From contig NZ_BJYM01000010.1 in assembly GCF_007991515.1 (NCBI RefSeq), positions 62,001 to 126,000 of the forward strand: a stretch of 64,000 bases of DNA. The letters run 5' to 3'. The first letter of the stretch is position 1. Each line of letters starts with the position of its first letter. The notes below the pieces were generated by a model. That model searched no databases, was not told where the DNA came from, and worked only from the letters and a program-made list of their open reading frames with translations. Made by a program: the position numbers and the translations under genes. Of this stretch, positions 34,766-43,093 are shown piece by piece. The DNA comes from Oceanobacillus sojae. GTDB lineage: Bacteria > Bacillota > Bacilli > Bacillales > Amphibacillaceae.

Positions 34766-36499
34766 ATGGAAGCACCGAAACAATCATCAAGCAATTTTAT
34801 AAAGCTTTTACTGTCTACAAGGATACCGAAGCTTGTATTAATATTAGGGTTACTAGGAAGTATCCTGACTACTTTGGTAGGACTGACAATCCCGCTTTTA
34901 ACAAGGGAGCTTGTTGATGGATTTTCCATCGCAGATTTAGATTGGCGGTTTATTGCTATTATTATTGGCGTATTTATTGTGCATGCATTGGTGGATGGTT
35001 TATCAGCTTATGCTCTTGCTTATGTCGGACAAAAGGTAGTAGCGAGGCTTCGGGAAATCTTATGGAAAAAGCTGATCCGCCTCCCGGTTCCTTATTTTCA
35101 GAAGCAGCCGAGCGGGGAGTCTGTCAGCCGTGTTATTAATGATACAGGAATAGTAAAGGATTTAGTGTCTCAGCATTTCCCACAGTTTATTTCTGGCTTG
35201 ATTTCCATTATAGGAGCAGTTATTATCCTGCTGTTTATGGATTGGAAAATGACTTTAATTATGTTTATCGCTGTTCCGATTACATTGGCAGTAATGCTGC
35301 CGCTGGGAAATCGGATGGCAAAAGTATCTCGCAGTCTGCAGGATCAGACAGCTAATTTTCAAGGAGAGATTCAGCAGACAGTCAGTGAAATTAGATTAAT
35401 GAAATCTTCTACAGCAGAACAGAAGGAAGAAAAACGGGGCTTGCAGGGAATTTTCAAGCTATTGCAGACAGGCTTGAAAGAGGCAAAGATTTTCGCTGTG
35501 ATTGCACCATTTATGTATATGATTGTGATGCTTGTTATCGTCATGATTATTGGCTATGGAGGTATCCGGGTAGAGCAGGGGACCATGACAACCGGATCGC
35601 TTGTCGCATTTCTCTTGTATCTATTCCAGATTGTCTTTCCTATTACAACATTTGCGATGTTCTTTACCGAATTACAAAAAGCAAAAGGAGCTACCGAGCG
35701 TATTTCAGAAATTTTACAGGAAGAAGAGGAAGAGGTATTACCCGGCTCTGAAAAACAGATTGGCGAGCTGTCGCTGCAATTTAAAGAAGTCAGTTTTTCT
35801 TATGAAGCAGGTGAGCAGGTACTGAATAAGGTATCATTTTCCGCATCTCCGGGAGAAATGGTGGCATTTGCCGGGCCAAGCGGTGGAGGGAAGACCACTG
35901 TATTCGGTTTAATTGAACGCTATTATGAGCCGGATGAAGGAGCAATTCTGCTTGATGGAGAATCGATTCAGGATATTTCTCTTGGCTCCTGGCGTTCCCA
36001 GCTCGGATATGTATCACAGGAGAGTTCCATGATGTCCGGAACCATTCGTGATAATTTAACCTACGGGTTGGAAAATGCAGAAAATATAGCTGATGAAAAA
36101 CTTTGGGCAGTCGCGGAAATGGCCTATGCAGCACAGTTTATACAGGAACTGCCAAATGGAATGGATACACAGGTCGGTGAACGCGGTACAAAGTTGTCAG
36201 GCGGACAGCGGCAGCGGATCAATATTGCGAGAGCTTTCCTGCGTAATCCGAAAATTTTATTACTTGATGAAGCAACGGCAAGTCTCGATAGTCAATCGGA
36301 ACAGGTTGTTCAAAAAGCATTACAGCGACTGATGGAAGGAAGAACAACATTTGTAATTGCCCATCGCTTAGCTACAATTATTGATGCGGATCAGATTATC
36401 TTTATTGAAAATGGCGAGGTTACCGGTAAAGGAACACATCAAGCTTTAATTGAATCGCATGAACTGTATCGTTCTTTTGCGGAGCAGCAGTTGAAGTAA
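34766..36499 (+). CDS. Multidrug ABC exporter, fused permease-ATPase
   Basis: 577 residues: six helices in the first 310, then the ATPase with Walker A GPSGGGKTT, signature KLSGGQRQR and Walker B ILLLDEATASLD. This is a BmrA/LmrA-like homodimeric exporter. The ATG follows the stop codon of the MerR/TipAS gene directly, with GAAGGAGAG before it. Induction by a drug through the MerR protein is the expected mode. Confidence 0.92.
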   Translation: MEAPKQSSSNFIKLLLSTRIPKLVLILGLLGSILTTLVGLTIPLLTRELVDGFSIADLDWRFIAIIIGVFIVHALVDGLSAYALAYVGQKVVARLREILWKKLIRLPVPYFQKQPSGESVSRVINDTGIVKDLVSQHFPQFISGLISIIGAVIILLFMDWKMTLIMFIAVPITLAVMLPLGNRMAKVSRSLQDQTANFQGEIQQTVSEIRLMKSSTAEQKEEKRGLQGIFKLLQTGLKEAKIFAVIAPFMYMIVMLVIVMIIGYGGIRVEQGTMTTGSLVAFLLYLFQIVFPITTFAMFFTELQKAKGATERISEILQEEEEEVLPGSEKQIGELSLQFKEVSFSYEAGEQVLNKVSFSASPGEMVAFAGPSGGGKTTVFGLIERYYEPDEGAILLDGESIQDISLGSWRSQLGYVSQESSMMSGTIRDNLTYGLENAENIADEKLWAVAEMAYAAQFIQELPNGMDTQVGERGTKLSGGQRQRINIARAFLRNPKILLLDEATASLDSQSEQVVQKALQRLMEGRTTFVIAHRLATIIDADQIIFIENGEVTGKGTHQALIESHELYRSFAEQQLK

Positions 36500-36502
36500 A
36501 AT

Positions 36503-36544
36503 AAAAAAGTAGAGCATTTCCATTGGGAAATGCTCTACTTTTTT
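36503..36544. terminator. Bidirectional terminator, 19-bp perfect stem
   Basis: AAAAAAGTAGAGCATTTCC with its exact inverse around ATTG, between converging ABC operons. Confidence 0.95.
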
Positions 36545-36550
36545 ATTAAA

Positions 36551-37258
36551 TCAGATTTTTACCGTCACATCTTTAATCAGCCGATAGTTAACGCCAAAAA
36601 GGAGAACAATTAATACAAGGCTTAGTGGTGTGGCAATAAAAGCTGGCAAATTGATAATATTTGTAAAAAAAGAAAAATGTGTGACTTCTATCAGAATACC
36701 AGTTATTGCTAACAGAAGAATGCTGCATGCGATGGATAAAAGCCCATACAGCCAGCCTAAACGGTAGAAGGTCAAACCAATCATCCACCCGATTAAAAAG
36801 TAAATAAGGTGCATAATGGCAAGTCTGACAAAGGTATAAATAAATGCAGAGAAGCTGCTTGTGAAATCAAGCTCTTGTCCATGAATATTCCAGCCTGCCC
36901 AACCAGATATAAATTGGAGAATAAAAGTTAACAGTATCAGGATGACTGTTATTGCTATGGCTATCAGGGCGGATGATATTATCGTGCCAAGAAAAAAATT
37001 TTTTCTGGTAGCCCCCTGCTGCATGTAATAATAAAAGAAAGATGATGTTGTCAAAATACCAATAATTAACATGTAAATACCTGAAGATCCGTTTGAAAAG
37101 TTTGTCAAGTCTATAAAACTGGAATGCGGACCAGAAGCAAAGGTTACTACGACTATATAAATCACAAACATAAAGGAAAGAAACCATATCGTCCACTTTA
37201 CTTGTTCCATAAATAAGAGTCTGGCTATTTTTTTTGGTGATAAGATAATGGAACTCAT
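36551..37258 (-). CDS. ABC permease, second copy of the duplicated GntR-linked set
   Basis: 235 residues with six hydrophobic helices. It resembles the 231-residue permease at 38541-39236 in length and layout; both start with a polar helix and end in NYRLIKDV or NYRLTKDA motifs. It overlaps its ATPase by four bases and is the last gene of the operon. Confidence 0.78.
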   Translation of the reverse strand: MSSIILSPKKIARLLFMEQVKWTIWFLSFMFVIYIVVVTFASGPHSSFIDLTNFSNGSSGIYMLIIGILTTSSFFYYYMQQGATRKNFFLGTIISSALIAIAITVILILLTFILQFISGWAGWNIHGQELDFTSSFSAFIYTFVRLAIMHLIYFLIGWMIGLTFYRLGWLYGLLSIACSILLLAITGILIEVTHFSFFTNIINLPAFIATPLSLVLIVLLFGVNYRLIKDVTVKI

Positions 37259-38136
37259 TCATCTTCCTCCTTTGTCAAATGCACAAACAAATCATGGAGA
37301 GAGAGGACGCCAATCTCAATTCCGGCTTGATTTGCTGCATTTCTCTGTTGTTCAGAGAGTTCGCCATATACCATGACGGATTTTGTTCCGCCTAGTACCT
37401 GACTGTTTAAAATCTCTAAGTCCTTTGAAAAAGCATCTATTTGTTCCAGGGAGCCTGTAAGTGAGAACCCTTTGGAAATCACTTGCTCATTTGTGTCCTG
37501 CAATAAAATCTTTCCGTTATGAATCATCAGCACCTCATCGAATAGATAATCTGCTTCGGAAACGAGATGAGTGGAAAAGATAATCGTTCTCGGATGCTCT
37601 TCCTGATCATTTAAAATCTCTTTATAAAAAATTTCTCTTGTCGGTGCGTCCATTCCTAAATAAGCTTCATCAAAAATAGTTAAAGGAGCTCTGGATGCTA
37701 AACCGATAATAGCCTGAAATGCTGATTTCTTACCTCTGGATAGATGATTCACTTTTTTATTTAAAGGCAGCTTGAATTTCTTAGCCAATTCCAGGGCATA
37801 TGTTTCGTCAAAATTTGGCCGGAAATAAGCCATTTCTTTTAACATGTCTCCAACTTTATCATAGGTGTACTCCAAATCTTTCTGCTGATCAAAAATAAAG
37901 ATCGTATCCTGCATGATTCTTGGATTTTCAAAAGGATCTTCTCCATCAATGATAAGACTTCCGCCATCAGCTTTTCGGAAAGCTGACAGCACTGATAATA
38001 AGGTTGTTTTCCCGGCGCCGTTTCTTCCTAATAAGCCATGAATTTTTCCGGCCTCCAGCTGAAAACTGATCTGATCAATAGCCGTGAAATCCTTATATCG
38101 TACACTGACATCTATTGCTTCAACCGTGAAACTCAT
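37255..38136 (-). CDS. ABC ATPase, second copy, atypical Walker B
   Basis: 293 residues. Walker A GRNGAGKTT is normal, but the signature is LSRGKKSAF and Walker B reads TIFDEAYLGMD, lacking the usual DEP. The C-terminal 70 residues (GGTKSVMVYGELSEQQ) are shared with the paralogue at 39233. It overlaps the GntR gene by four bases. This size and layout recall YtrB-type ATPases linked to GntR regulators in Bacillus. Confidence 0.82.
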   Translation of the reverse strand: MSFTVEAIDVSVRYKDFTAIDQISFQLEAGKIHGLLGRNGAGKTTLLSVLSAFRKADGGSLIIDGEDPFENPRIMQDTIFIFDQQKDLEYTYDKVGDMLKEMAYFRPNFDETYALELAKKFKLPLNKKVNHLSRGKKSAFQAIIGLASRAPLTIFDEAYLGMDAPTREIFYKEILNDQEEHPRTIIFSTHLVSEADYLFDEVLMIHNGKILLQDTNEQVISKGFSLTGSLEQIDAFSKDLEILNSQVLGGTKSVMVYGELSEQQRNAANQAGIEIGVLSLHDLFVHLTKEEDE

Positions 38137-38510
38137 GCTTTATCCCCCTTTCTTGCCTTTTTTATCAGATCAATGATTTCGTTCTCTGTAATACGAAGCT
38201 TCTCTGCTTCCTGGACTAAACCGATGACATAATCATCCATAAACGCCTGCTTCCGTTTTTGAACGAGTTTTTGCTTTGCTCCTTCTGCGACAAACATACC
38301 AACACCTCGCTTCTTATATAGAATGCCTTCATCTACAAGCTGTGTAACGCCTTTGGAGATGGTGGCATGATTAATTTTATAAAATTGAACCAGCTGATTG
38401 GTAGAGGGAGCCTGCTCGCCTTCCTTTAACTGATTATTGACAATCTGGTCTTCAATCTGTTCCCGGACTTGAATGAAAATAGGTTTATCACTCCGAAATT
38501 GTGTGGACAT
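38133..38510 (-). CDS. GntR-family regulator, YtrA subgroup
   Basis: 125 residues: a winged helix (residues 10-75, with QLVQFYKINHATISKGVTQL) and a short helical tail instead of a ligand domain, which defines the YtrA subgroup. It is coded in the middle of the operon, between the two ATPase-permease pairs. The palindrome at 40154-40185 in front of the operon is its likely operator. Cell-wall-active antibiotics often induce such operons. Confidence 0.87.
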   Translation of the reverse strand: MSTQFRSDKPIFIQVREQIEDQIVNNQLKEGEQAPSTNQLVQFYKINHATISKGVTQLVDEGILYKKRGVGMFVAEGAKQKLVQKRKQAFMDDYVIGLVQEAEKLRITENEIIDLIKKARKGDKA

Positions 38511-38540
38511 GGTTCGTATAGCCTCCTTTCTGATATGATT

Positions 38541-39236
38541 TTATAATCGAATGGGTGCGTCTTTCGTTAAGCGGTAGTTACAGACGATTAAAATGGCTAT
38601 CATGATAAAGAAAATAAGATAAGGCCCAATACTGATAATCTGCGGATTGACGGTGAAAAATTTAATGGTATGTGCAATATCAGCTTTGTCTTGTAATAAT
38701 GCGGATATCCCGAAAAATGGAAAGGAAATAAGGATAAACAATAATCCAATCTTCCAGCGAAAACGATAAAAACCAAGCCCCATAAACCAGCCAAGTAAAA
38801 GATAAAAGAAATGGGCAACGGAATAATCAGCTATGCTTTGAATGAAGGATAATACCCCGCCGCCGATTAATGGATCTGTCCATGGGACAGCAAATCCTAA
38901 TGCCGGGACGAGTGTCTCAAATAAAACAATCATGGTGATCATTGCCAAAGCTAATATAATAGAAAGCAAAACAGATGCGAATAAAGCGGCTTTAAAAAAC
39001 TTTTTCCTGGAAATTCCTAATTTATAATAGTAATCTAAGAACCCATAAGAATAAAGCAATCCGATAATTAACATAAATATAGTAGAAGTGTTATTGCTGA
39101 TATCAAGGTTATCTAAAAACCCCCAATGGTTCGCGATAGTAGTTCCAATTGTCAAAACAATTATAATGCTATAGAACCAGGAAGCCCATTTAATCTGTTC
39201 AATGAAAAATGCCCAGCCTAAATGAAATTGTTTCAT
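38541..39236 (-). CDS. ABC permease, first copy of the duplicated set
   Basis: 231 residues with six hydrophobic helices. It overlaps its ATPase gene by four bases, and the GntR gene follows after 30 bases. Similar to the permease at 36551, so this pair and the later one arose by duplication. Confidence 0.78.
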   Translation of the reverse strand: MKQFHLGWAFFIEQIKWASWFYSIIIVLTIGTTIANHWGFLDNLDISNNTSTIFMLIIGLLYSYGFLDYYYKLGISRKKFFKAALFASVLLSIILALAMITMIVLFETLVPALGFAVPWTDPLIGGGVLSFIQSIADYSVAHFFYLLLGWFMGLGFYRFRWKIGLLFILISFPFFGISALLQDKADIAHTIKFFTVNPQIISIGPYLIFFIMIAILIVCNYRLTKDAPIRL

Positions 39237-40111
39237 GTTCTTTCCTCCTCCTTCGTCAAATGTATAAACAGATTATTTATAGATAGTGAACCGATTTCTA
39301 AATCGAGTTCAACTGCTTCTCGCTGCTCTTGTTTCGGTAAAGTTCCGTAAACCATCACAGATTTTGTTCCACCAAGCATCTCTTCGTAAATGACCTCTAA
39401 TGTTTTTGTGAATGCCTCAACATCTTCTTTAGCTCCTGTAATGGAGAAGCCTTTTTCAAGAAGTTGCTCGCTTGTTTCTTGTAATAGAACTTTTCCGTTA
39501 TCGATTATAAGCACTTCATCAAAGAGGTACTCCATTTCTGAGACAAGATGTGTAGAAAATAAAATCGTACGCGGATGTCTTTCCTGCTCTAACAAGATTT
39601 CTTTGTAAAACAGTTCTCTTGCCGGTGCATCCATTCCCAGATATGCTTCATCAAAAATAGTGAGCGGGGTTCTGCTTGCTAAGCCAATGGCAACCTGCAA
39701 AGCGGAATATTGTCCTTTTGATAATTGATCAGCACTTTTATTCGTAGGAATTTTAAATCTTTTTACTAATTCTCTTGCATAAGCCTCATCAAAATATGGG
39801 CGGAAATAAAGCATTCCCTTTATAATCTTATCGATTTTATCGTAGTCGTAAGTATTATCTTTTTCATAAATAAAAGACGTCCCCTGCAAAATCCGTTCAT
39901 TTTCAAAAGGATCTTCTCCGTCAATAACAATCGTTCCGTGCTTTGCTTTGTGAAAGGAAGCAAGGTATGTTAACAGGGTTGTTTTACCGGCACCATTCCT
40001 TCCTAATATGCCATGAATCTTGCCTGGAGACAGTTTGAAATTCAACTGATCTAATGCTTTAAAATTCTTATAATGTACCGTTAAACCATTTACTTCAATG
40101 GAATAAGACAT
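39233..40111 (-). CDS. ABC ATPase, first copy, atypical Walker B
   Basis: 292 residues from the ATG at 40111, six bases after AAAGGAGG; an ATG six bases earlier touches the ribosome site. Walker A GRNGAGKTT, signature LSKGQYSAL, Walker B TIFDEAYLGMDAP, as in its paralogue. First gene of the five-gene operon that contains its own GntR regulator. Confidence 0.83.
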   Translation of the reverse strand: MSYSIEVNGLTVHYKNFKALDQLNFKLSPGKIHGILGRNGAGKTTLLTYLASFHKAKHGTIVIDGEDPFENERILQGTSFIYEKDNTYDYDKIDKIIKGMLYFRPYFDEAYARELVKRFKIPTNKSADQLSKGQYSALQVAIGLASRTPLTIFDEAYLGMDAPARELFYKEILLEQERHPRTILFSTHLVSEMEYLFDEVLIIDNGKVLLQETSEQLLEKGFSITGAKEDVEAFTKTLEVIYEEMLGGTKSVMVYGTLPKQEQREAVELDLEIGSLSINNLFIHLTKEEERT

Positions 40112-40153
40112 GTGCATCCTCCTTTAAATATTTATATTTAATCTTATACTGTA

Positions 40154-40207
40154 TTATGGTTATATACTTATGTGTATAACCATAACAGTGTTACAGTTTT
40201 TTGTCAA
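40154..40207 (-). promoter_or_regulatory. Promoter and GntR-type operator of the duplicated ABC operon
   Basis: TTATGGTTATA (40154-40164) and TATAACCATAA (40175-40185) are perfect arms around ten bases. On the minus strand TTGACA (40202-40207), 17-base spacer, TATGGT (40179-40184) is the promoter; the palindrome covers its -10 and start. Repressor binding there would shut the operon. The rest of 40208-40418 shows no clear element. Confidence 0.8.
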
Positions 40208-40418
40208 TGTAATAAAAATATCTTGGAGAAAAGTGAAATAGAGCGATATGGCTCAAAGAAATATATTCGTTTATTTTTATGGAGCTCATTTATATATTGG
40301 AATTTCATATAAGAAATGAATTGAATTTGTGGTATATTGGGGAGTAAGTTGAAAATTAAGAAATAAACGGTAAGTAAGAAGATGGATTAGTTCAACAGAT
40401 AGACAGGAGAGGTTGATA

Positions 40419-40466
40419 ATGAGAAGAGATACTTATCATTCAAGCTTAAGAGAGTCAACTCCATGA
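40419..40466 (+). CDS. 15-residue upstream ORF coupled to the MFS gene
   Basis: ATG at 40419 follows AGGAGAGG at good spacing and encodes MRRDTYHSSLRESTP; its TGA overlaps the MFS start codon (ATGA at 40463-40466). The MFS start itself has only a weak AGAGAG site, so its translation probably depends on this small frame. It may be a regulatory leader. Confidence 0.55.
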   Translation: MRRDTYHSSLRESTP

Positions 40467-41686
40467 GTGATAAAGGGAAGGTTGTCGGAATTGCGCTGAT
40501 TACAGCAATAACTGTGATGGGAGATGCCATGCTTTTTATTGTACTTCCTTTATATTGGCAGGATTTCGGATTAACTGCTATTTGGCAGATTGGTGTGCTG
40601 TTATCCATTAATCGTTTTGTACGCTTGCCGATTACACCATTAGTAGGATTGTTTTACAGCAAATTCAATATCCGTACAGGTGTATTAATTTCTGTAGCCT
40701 GTGCTGCTTTAAGCACCTTATCCTATGGACTGCTTCAGGGCTTTTGGCTGTTACTGTTTGCGAGAATACTGTGGGGTATTGCCTGGTCATTTGTTAAGCT
40801 GGGAGGAATGCTCACAGTTGTAACATTCTCCACGGAAAAAACAAGAGGCCATTATATGGGATTGTATAATGGATTATGGGGGTTAGGTGGATTAGTAGGC
40901 ATGCTGGCAGGGGGTTTTTTGGTCGATCAGTTATCAATACCATTTGTGACAACCCTGTTTGCATTGATAGCTGTTGCAGTCTTTCCTTTTATCGTCAGGC
41001 TGGTACCTAAAAATTATAAAGATGGTGGAAAAACAACTGCAAGCAATGATTTATCGGACAAAGGAAAACAAGCAATCCTCAATCCATATATTATTCTTGT
41101 TATTCTGACTGGAGGAACGATGGGCTTTATCACAATGGGCATTTTTGCTTCTACACTCAGCCCGCTGATCGAACAAACCTATCATGCTGATTGGTCATTT
41201 TTTGGTATTGTCATTGGTGCTGCGACACTGGCCGGAATAATTCAAGCAATCCGTTGGGCGTGGGATCCTGTATTTGCACCGATGATAGGCAGCTTTGTAG
41301 ACAGGAGAAAGTATAAATATAATTGGATACTTGTCCCGTTAACATTGGGAAGCGTTGCTTTTCTGATTATAGGCCGTGTGGAATCTTTCGTTCTTTTATT
41401 AATAACTATTATGTTTTTCCAAATGGTTTCAACCGGACTTTTAACGATAACAGATACCTTGGCGGGCGATGCGGCAGCGAGAAGTAACCCTGTTAAGATG
41501 ATGACACTGCACACAATAGCTGTAGATTTAGGAGCGGCTATCGGGCCCTTGCTATCATTTATTATTATAGATTTATATGGAATTTCCGCTGTTTTCTATC
41601 TATCGAGTCTGGTGATGCTGCTGGTTGCAGGAACATGGGTTGTTTTTCATTTTTCTCAAAGGAAAAGAGGCAGGTATAGTACGTGA
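40463..41686 (+). CDS. MFS transporter linked to aroD
   Basis: 407 residues with twelve hydrophobic helices. The loop between helices 2 and 3 (LFYSKFNIRTGV) is a weak form of the usual motif. A type I dehydroquinase gene starts 53 bases after the stop, so the pair may import and use quinate, shikimate or dehydroquinate; this is inference from position only. Translation is probably coupled to the preceding 15-residue frame. Confidence 0.75.
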   Translation: MSDKGKVVGIALITAITVMGDAMLFIVLPLYWQDFGLTAIWQIGVLLSINRFVRLPITPLVGLFYSKFNIRTGVLISVACAALSTLSYGLLQGFWLLLFARILWGIAWSFVKLGGMLTVVTFSTEKTRGHYMGLYNGLWGLGGLVGMLAGGFLVDQLSIPFVTTLFALIAVAVFPFIVRLVPKNYKDGGKTTASNDLSDKGKQAILNPYIILVILTGGTMGFITMGIFASTLSPLIEQTYHADWSFFGIVIGAATLAGIIQAIRWAWDPVFAPMIGSFVDRRKYKYNWILVPLTLGSVAFLIIGRVESFVLLLITIMFFQMVSTGLLTITDTLAGDAAARSNPVKMMTLHTIAVDLGAAIGPLLSFIIIDLYGISAVFYLSSLVMLLVAGTWVVFHFSQRKRGRYST

Positions 41687-41739
41687 TGAAAGAGTTTTTA
41701 AAGGATAAGTTTCAGTAAAGAATGGAGGACGTATTGATT

Positions 41740-42510
41740 ATGACAGAAGCATTAACAGTTAAAAATATAACTCTGGGAAACGGGAAGCCGAGTATTTGCA
41801 TTCCTTTAACTTCTTCAAAAAAAGCAGACATCATTGAAGAAGCTAAACGTTATCAAAAAGAGGCGATAGATATTGTTGAATGGCGTGCGGATATATTTGA
41901 AGAAGTGGAAAATCATGCAGCAGTACTGGAGGTTCTAAACGATTTAGTGAATGTCTTAAAAGGAATTCCGCTGATTTTTACCTTCCGCAGTCATCAAGAG
42001 GGGGGGGAGAAAGAGCTTTCCAAAGAAGCTTATGTATCGTTGAATCAATTTGTCATCCAGACAGGTCTTGCAGATTTCGTGGACGTAGAATTGTATCAGG
42101 GAGAAGATACGGTTAAACATCTGACTTCTATCGCGCATTTGCAGCATACATACGTAATCATTTCCAATCATGATTTTCAAAAAACACCACCTAAATCAGA
42201 GATTATCAATCGATTAAAAAGGGCAGATGAGCTTGGCGGTGATGTATTAAAAATTGCTGTGATGCCAAATGAAACAGAGGATGTTTTAGAGCTATTAACA
42301 GCAACCAATGAAATGAAAAAATATACAAATAAGCCAATGATTACAATGGCGATGGGCCCCCTTGGAGCTATCACCCGATTATCCGGGCAGGTTTTTGGTT
42401 CAGTACTAACCTTTGGAGCCGGAGAAAGAGCTTCGGCGCCGGGACAAATTCCAGTTCAGAATCTACATCAAGTACTAGATGTTATTGAAAAGTCGATGGG
42501 GGAGAAATAA
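41740..42510 (+). CDS. aroD: 3-dehydroquinate dehydratase, type I
   Basis: 256 residues from ATG 41740, about eleven bases after GGAGG; an upstream ATG at 41722 overlaps that site. The catalytic pair is His144 (ISNHDF) and the Schiff-base Lys171 (LKIAVMP); EWRAD at 47-51 is conserved. The enzyme makes 3-dehydroshikimate in aromatic synthesis, and type I forms also serve in quinate use. The MFS neighbour favours a catabolic or scavenging role. Confidence 0.92.
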   Translation: MTEALTVKNITLGNGKPSICIPLTSSKKADIIEEAKRYQKEAIDIVEWRADIFEEVENHAAVLEVLNDLVNVLKGIPLIFTFRSHQEGGEKELSKEAYVSLNQFVIQTGLADFVDVELYQGEDTVKHLTSIAHLQHTYVIISNHDFQKTPPKSEIINRLKRADELGGDVLKIAVMPNETEDVLELLTATNEMKKYTNKPMITMAMGPLGAITRLSGQVFGSVLTFGAGERASAPGQIPVQNLHQVLDVIEKSMGEK

Positions 42511-42718
42511 GCAGTTCAACTGGAACTTATTTTTGCAGTATATTCACTTTAAAATGAGGCAAGACGGAGATGATCTCAACCTTAAGCAGGAGGAACTCTT
42601 CCATCTGAAGCAGCGATAATTTCATGGGATAAATCAGTCACTGACCCGATGTGTGGGAAGAGATAAGCCGATACAATGAAAGTATCAAATAACTTATTCT
42701 CAGGAGCTGATTTATCCC

Positions 42719-42868
42719 ATGTTTTCATCTTATGAAATGTTGAAAAGCCAAATTGATTACCAAATGGAGGATGTAAGGAAGACAATGAAGCAATGTAAAA
42801 GTAAACGGAAAAAAAATAAAGAAAAGAGCAGGAAAAAATCGAATTTTCGTTTAGAAGGAGAGGCTTGA
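42719..42868 (+). CDS. Small basic protein, 49 residues, unknown
   Basis: A frame of 49 codons starting ATG 42719 with CAGGAG some 13 bases upstream. The second half is strongly basic, with runs such as KSKRKKNKEKSRKKS, and would bind nucleic acid or acidic partners. A very strong terminator follows at 42889. I recognise no family. The spacing of the ribosome site is long, so the start is uncertain. Confidence 0.45.
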   Translation: MFSSYEMLKSQIDYQMEDVRKTMKQCKSKRKKNKEKSRKKSNFRLEGEA

Positions 42869-42888
42869 ATCTAATGGTATGGAATGAC

Positions 42889-42950
42889 AAAAAGAGGATT
42901 TCGATTTAGCTGTTGTGACAGCAGCAGTGAATCGAAATCCTCTTTTTTAT
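42889..42950. terminator. 18-bp perfect-stem terminator
   Basis: AAAAAGAGGATTTCGATT (42889-42906) with its exact inverse (42930-42947) and T residues. It works in either direction. The bases to 43093 beyond it show nothing further. Confidence 0.93.
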
Positions 42951-43093
42951 AGAAATGGAATATTTCATTTCTCTATGCAAATCTCTTTTGACATTTGCTG
43001 CATAGAATTGTCTGCCAATCAAGAAGACAATATGCTTTCATTTTGTTCCTGCATATGAATGCTCTTTACTTATTTATATAAATATGGACGCAC

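Noticed and set aside
42582..42890. 102-codon minus-strand frame
   Set aside because: It lies opposite the small basic-protein frame, begins in its coding region and has no ribosome site; composition looks like a shadow.
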